The notes below the pieces were generated by a model. It made no database searches. It was not told where the DNA came from and saw nothing but the letters and a program-made list of their open reading frames with translations. This document shows, piece after piece, positions 59,451-64,000 of a stretch of DNA of 64,000 bases (the first letter of the stretch is position 1; every line of letters starts with the position of its first letter). Origin of the DNA: Mytilisepta virgata (taxonomy: Eukaryota; Mollusca; Bivalvia; Mytilida; Mytilidae); contig CM051520.1 of assembly GCA_028015205.1 (NCBI GenBank), forward strand, positions 66,224,694 to 66,288,693, in the 5' to 3' direction. Position numbers and translations under genes: made by a program.

Positions 59451-61748
59451 TTTTAGCTCACCTGACCCGAAGGGTCATGTGAGCTATTGCTATCACTTGG
59501 CGTCCGTCGTCCGTCCGTCGTCTGTCCGTCCGTCGTCCGTTAACTTTTTCAAACGTTAACTCCTCCAACACCATAAGTCCAACTGCAACCAAACTTGGTA
59601 CAGTTATTAATTGGTATGGGTGCTACAAATCTATTGTTTGGATTTTTGATTCGTATAAAAACATGGCCGTCATGGCTAAAAATAGAACATAGGGGTAAAT
59701 CACAGTTTTTTGCAAATAAGTCAGAAACGGTCACAGATATCAAAATTCTGGCATAGGGTAAAAGTGATCAGCACCTCAAGATCTACCTGCCCTGAAATTT
59801 TGAAGAAGATCCAACCACTCATTTCAGAGTTATCACCCTTTTTTGACATTTTTGGCTTTTTTTTATGTTATTATTTCAAAAATCTTCTCCTCTGAAACTA
59901 CTGAATGGATTTGGATAAAACTTAGCATGATTGTTCCTTAGGGTATCCTGCACAAAGTTTATGCTTCGATTTTTGATCCATCGAAAAACATGGCCACTGT
60001 TACTAAAAATAGAACATAGGGGTCAAACAACAGTTTTTCGCAAATATCTCAAAAATCATTAGGTTATGGCAAATTCTGGCAGGTTGAAAGTGTTCAGCAT
60101 GATGAGAGCTACCTGTGTGCTTATTTTCGTGAAAATCTGTCAACTGATGTTAGAGTTATTGCCCTTTTTTGACATTTTTGGCTTTTTTTTATGTTATTAT
60201 TTCAAAAATCTTCTCCTCTGAAACTACTGAATGGATTTGGATAAAACTTAGCATGATTGTTCCTTAGGATATCCTGCACAAAGTTTATGCTTCGATTTTT
60301 GATCCGTCGAAAAACATGGCCACTGTTACTAAAAATAGAACATAGGGGTCAAACAACAGTTTTTCGCAAGTATCTAAAAAATGATTAGGTTAAGGCAAAC
60401 TCTGACAGGTTGAAAGTGTTCAGCATGATGAGAGCTACCTGAGTGCTGATTTTCTTGAAAATCTGTATACTGATGTTAGAGTTATTGCCCTTTTTTGACA
60501 TTTTTGGCTTTTTTTATATTATTATTTCAAAAATCTTCTCCTCTGAAACTACTGAATGGATTTGGATAAAACTTAGCATGATTGTTCCTTAGGGTATCCT
60601 GCACAAAGTTTATGCTTCGATTTTTGATCCGTCGAAAAACATGGCCACTGTTACTAAAAATAGAACATAGGGGTCAAACAACAGTTTTTCGCAAATATCT
60701 CAAAAATCATTAGGTTACGCCAAATTCTGCAGGTTGAAAGTGTTCAGCATGATGAGAGCTACCTGCCTGCTGATTTTTGTGAAAATCTTTCAACTGATGT
60801 TAGAGTTATTGCCCTTTTTGACATTTTTGGCTTTGTTTTATGTTATTATTTCAAAAATCTTCTTCTCTAAAACTACTATTCAAAATCAAATGAAACTTGG
60901 TAAGATTGTTCCTTAGGGTATTCTGCAAAAAGTTAATGCTTGGATTTTTGATTGGTCAAAAAACATGTCCGCCCTTACTAAAAATAGAACATAGGGGTCA
61001 AAATGCTGTTTTTTGCTATTCTTTCCTGAATTAAAGAAATAAAATGAAGATGAAAGCTACTTTCAAGGCAAACATGGTATCCCGAGTTGAATGGTGATGA
61101 TGAAAGTTTGTTTTGGACGGCCATTTTTAAAATGGCTGCCATTTTCCCGCCATTTTTTACACTTGCTCGGATTTCAACAATATTTGGTTTTTAAAGTAAA
61201 CATGGTATCCTTAGTGAATGGTGATGATGAGAATGTTGTATAACAATGATTAAACTTCATAATATGTGAGCTTTTAATTGCCATCAGTTGGTGTCTGTCA
61301 TAATCGTTGTTAACAAATTTTCAACATCTTCTCCTCTGAAACTACTTGGGGGAATTTGATGAAACTTAGCATGATTGTTCCTGCAATATTTCCTTTTCAA
61401 GTACAATAAAAAGCCTTAACCCACAATTTTTACATAACTTCTTTCAAATATTTTAAAAACGAAGACAACATATAGACCAAAAGATTTATACTTGTATTTG
61501 AAGATTAATTAAAGCTTGTATTTTGTATTATGAATCATCAGATTGACCATGACTGTATCTTAATCAAGCGTAGGGAGAACTCATGCCCATTTCTTTCCAG
61601 AGGTTCTTAAAGGTTTTTAAAGGTATTTTCAGCATTTTACGTGACCTTTAATACTCAGTTTAGTTTACAACAAACATTAATATATTAATTTAGTTTATAG
61701 TGCATTGTTTACCAGGTGAGCGATTCAGGCTCTTGAGAGCCTCTTGTT
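59451..61748 (-). mobile_element. 2.3 kb tandem-core element, longest copy in the window
   Basis: Left end TTTAGCTCACCTGACC with a hairpin to GGTCATGTGAGCT, then GTCCGTCGTCCG; right end AGGCTCTTGAGAGCCTCTTG, a hairpin. Internal units of 324-325 bp begin TTTCAAAAATCTTCTCCTCT at 59875, 60200, 60525 and 60849. Reverse orientation of the left-arm insertion at 34327-36150. No protein-coding capacity. Confidence 0.8.
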
Positions 61749-62605
61749 GAAGTTAAATGGTTGTTCCCTAAACTCGACCATTTATTATGTGCGTAAAACA
61801 CATGATGACCCTGAGAGTTCTTATTTTGCCCATCGGTGAACATGTAAATGTATACATATACATGTACTTCATAAAACGTAAAAACTTAAAAAGTGTAAAC
61901 AAATCAGAAAATAAACCTAGGTGATATTTTTAAAAATAAATACAATCTTGATAATGCCCAAATCTTCAGTACTAATGAAAACTGTTTCGGTTGAAAAAAC
62001 TGTGGTAGGGTTGGGAATCCAAGTGCTGATGTCAGTGAGAAAATGAATAAGTTAATTATCCCATAATTTTGTGAAAGATTGATGAAACTAAAAATCCTTA
62101 TATTATGCACACCTTTAATGTGCGATATAATCGTGCAAAATAAAAATATTACAGAAAACACTAATATTCGTACACTTGTATGCTAATCTTTTAGAAAAAT
62201 TTTTGCGTAAGTTCTAACAATCCAGACTTTCTTTATTTATGTAGCCTTTCTACATGTACTTGAAAAAATGAAACTTTATTAAGTATATGAAAACATTTTT
62301 CTTATTGTTTCCAGCGTAAATATTCATAAAAAAGTCAAGTAAAAAGCCTAATTTATACGTTTGGTGGATCCAAAATCTCTATAAATACAAGTGTTTGAAG
62401 GTTGACACTAGCTGCAACCTTTTGCAAGGTTCCATTTTACTGTTTCTCTTTTTCAATTGCTGCAAGGCTGCTACATATATGCAGCAACCGTGATTCCATC
62501 GTATTATTTTGTATATAAGGGTACTTAGATCCCCGCGTGGTAACTTGGCCTAAGTTTGGGTACAGACGTGCGGCCAGAACTTTTATGATCCTACCCATTC
62601 ATATA
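61749..62605. other. Upstream intergenic, no features seen
   Basis: AT-rich sequence without terminal repeats or exon-like signal. Confidence 0.5.
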
Positions 62606-62815
62606 CTTGAATTTTTCAAAAACCATACCCATTTATATACTAGATGCTTCAAAACCAGACCTATTCATATACTAGATGCTTCAAAACCAGACCTATTCAT
62701 ATACTACGTGTAGATGCTTCAAAACCAGACCTATTCATATACTACGTGTAGATGCTTCAAAACCAGACCTATTCATATACTAGATGCTTCAAAATCAGAT
62801 TAATTCATATACTAA
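62606..62815. repeat. 32-38 bp minisatellite
   Basis: About six units of AGATGCTTCAAAACCAGACC then TATTCATATACT. Two junctions carry an extra CTACGTGT, giving 38-40 bp units. Looser relatives (CCATTGATATACT, CAGTCATATACTTGATGG) continue to about 63030. Confidence 0.8.
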
Positions 62816-63504
62816 TGTTTCTGTACACAATATAACATTTATCAGTCTTTGTGAGTAGTTTTTGTATACTACTATGCATGCTATTGTATTGTGAATTCCT
62901 CCTGCTATAAAAAGACACATTTGGGACCCATTGATATACTATTTATTCTCAATTTACCGCCCATTGATATACATCTAAAGCTTTATATCCTACCCAGTCA
63001 TATACTTGATGGCTCAAACAGTAGACCTATTCCAGCCGCACGCCCATATATGCTATTTAGGAAGTTACCTCACCTCCCGCCCCCCTGGCTTAGATCTTTT
63101 CAACGAAAATTTTCTAAAGCAGAAATAGACTTTTGTAAAAGCATGTAAGACAGCATCGGAAGTAGCTGTGCTACAGGTAAAATCGATACCCAATTTACAA
63201 CTTATCGTGGTGACGCTTTTATTCAGATATTCATATTTTCAATTAATACCTACTAGTAACGGGTAACTTAAATATAGGTCGTTATATTAATTTTTTATTT
63301 ACATTATTATTGGTTATGAAATTTTCAAATCGGTTATCTGGTTTGATGCCTTAACCAAACTGTTAAAATTTTAATTGGTCATCAGAACATCATTTCATCT
63401 TCTTCTTTAAATGAACAGAAAAGGGTTAAAGTTTCATTTTTTTCACATTCAATTACTTTAATCCAATGATTGCAATGGAAATTTTTTATAATTAACATTT
63501 ATTT

Positions 63505-63665
63505 TTTTTATTTTGCAATACATTTATTGATTATTTATCATAATTTTCATTTTTTTCACTTAAAAAATATAAGACAAATGATCATTTAATTTTTTTTATT
63601 TTTTGTAATACATTTATTGATTATTTATCATAAATTTCTTTTTTTACTTAAAAAATATAAAACGA
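63505..63665. repeat. Tandem duplication of about 105-110 bp
   Basis: The blocks AATACATTTATTGATTATTT, ATCATAA and CACTTAAAAAATATAA(G/A)AC appear twice in order with small differences. Confidence 0.7.
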
Positions 63666-64000
63666 ATTATCGTATTTATATACTTTTTAAATACAGACTA
63701 TACCCAGGTAACCACCCAGGTAAGAAAATAACAATTATGGCCAGATGGGTCGTACACTATGTCTTCAACCTTGGCTACTATTTTCGCATAGTCAATGCTA
63801 AACACAACATCATTATATGAATAGATAAAAGAACAACTTTAAAATACAGTTAAGCTTTATACCTTTTAAGTATATATATGTTGTTGAGAAATTTTTGGCG
63901 AAACGTTTCATGACAGAAGGAGGGGTCAGATAGGTAAACCAGTGTATTAAAATAGAGTAAAAATGACAAAGATCCTTAAGCTGTCAAATGGTCTACTCAA

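Noticed and set aside
62606..62815. CRISPR-like array
   Set aside because: Units are contiguous with no distinct spacers; it is a minisatellite in a eukaryotic genome.

Overview
The window looks like nuclear DNA of a bivalve mollusc, most likely a marine mussel (Mytilus or a close relative). It is AT-rich, its genes are split into short exons with canonical GT/AG borders, and it is packed with dispersed repeats, tRNA-derived SINEs, foldback elements and tandem-core Helitron-like elements of kinds I associate with mussel genomes. The species call is recollection and inference; no search was run. There are no bacterial genes, operons, rRNA or CRISPR arrays.

Only two genes can be supported, both on the minus strand and paralogous. 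Gene B (58194 down to 15831) can be assembled completely from eight exons whose splice phases all agree. It encodes a 275-residue type I membrane protein: signal peptide, a cysteine-containing N-glycosylated ectodomain, two duplicated 15-codon stalk exons, one transmembrane helix, and a short basic cytoplasmic tail followed by a stop. Gene A (5270 down to 1078, running off the left edge) holds exons equivalent to exons 2, 3 and 4 of gene B with the same phases. Its signal-peptide exon was not found and its 3' exons lie outside the window. I do not recognise a named family with certainty.

The most striking structure is a giant imperfect palindrome. The left arm (28701-38237, 9.5 kb) is the reverse complement of the right arm (43805-51130, 7.3 kb), around a 5.6 kb spacer. 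It fills almost all of intron 2 of gene B: exon 2 lies 0.8 kb beyond its right edge and exon 3 lies 1.5 kb beyond its left edge. A hand-compared stretch is about 96% identical. The arms differ by clear indels: a 1.8 kb element and extra tandem units only on the left, and about 0.5 kb only on the right. The primary transcript of gene B should therefore contain a multi-kilobase fold-back RNA unless the structure is an assembly artefact.

Layout: 1-5.3 kb gene A with a TIR element and a SINE in its introns; 5.3-15.6 kb intergenic, with a foldback element, a 670-bp inverted repeat and a perfect 306-bp extra copy; 15.8-19.6 kb the 3' half of gene B; 19.6-27 kb intron 3, with two CG-rich ATCG satellite arrays; 27-52 kb intron 2, with a 1.0 kb TIR element and the palindrome; 52-58.2 kb intron 1, with a tandem-core element and a foldback element; 58.2-64 kb upstream of gene B, with a 2.3 kb tandem-core element and short minisatellites.
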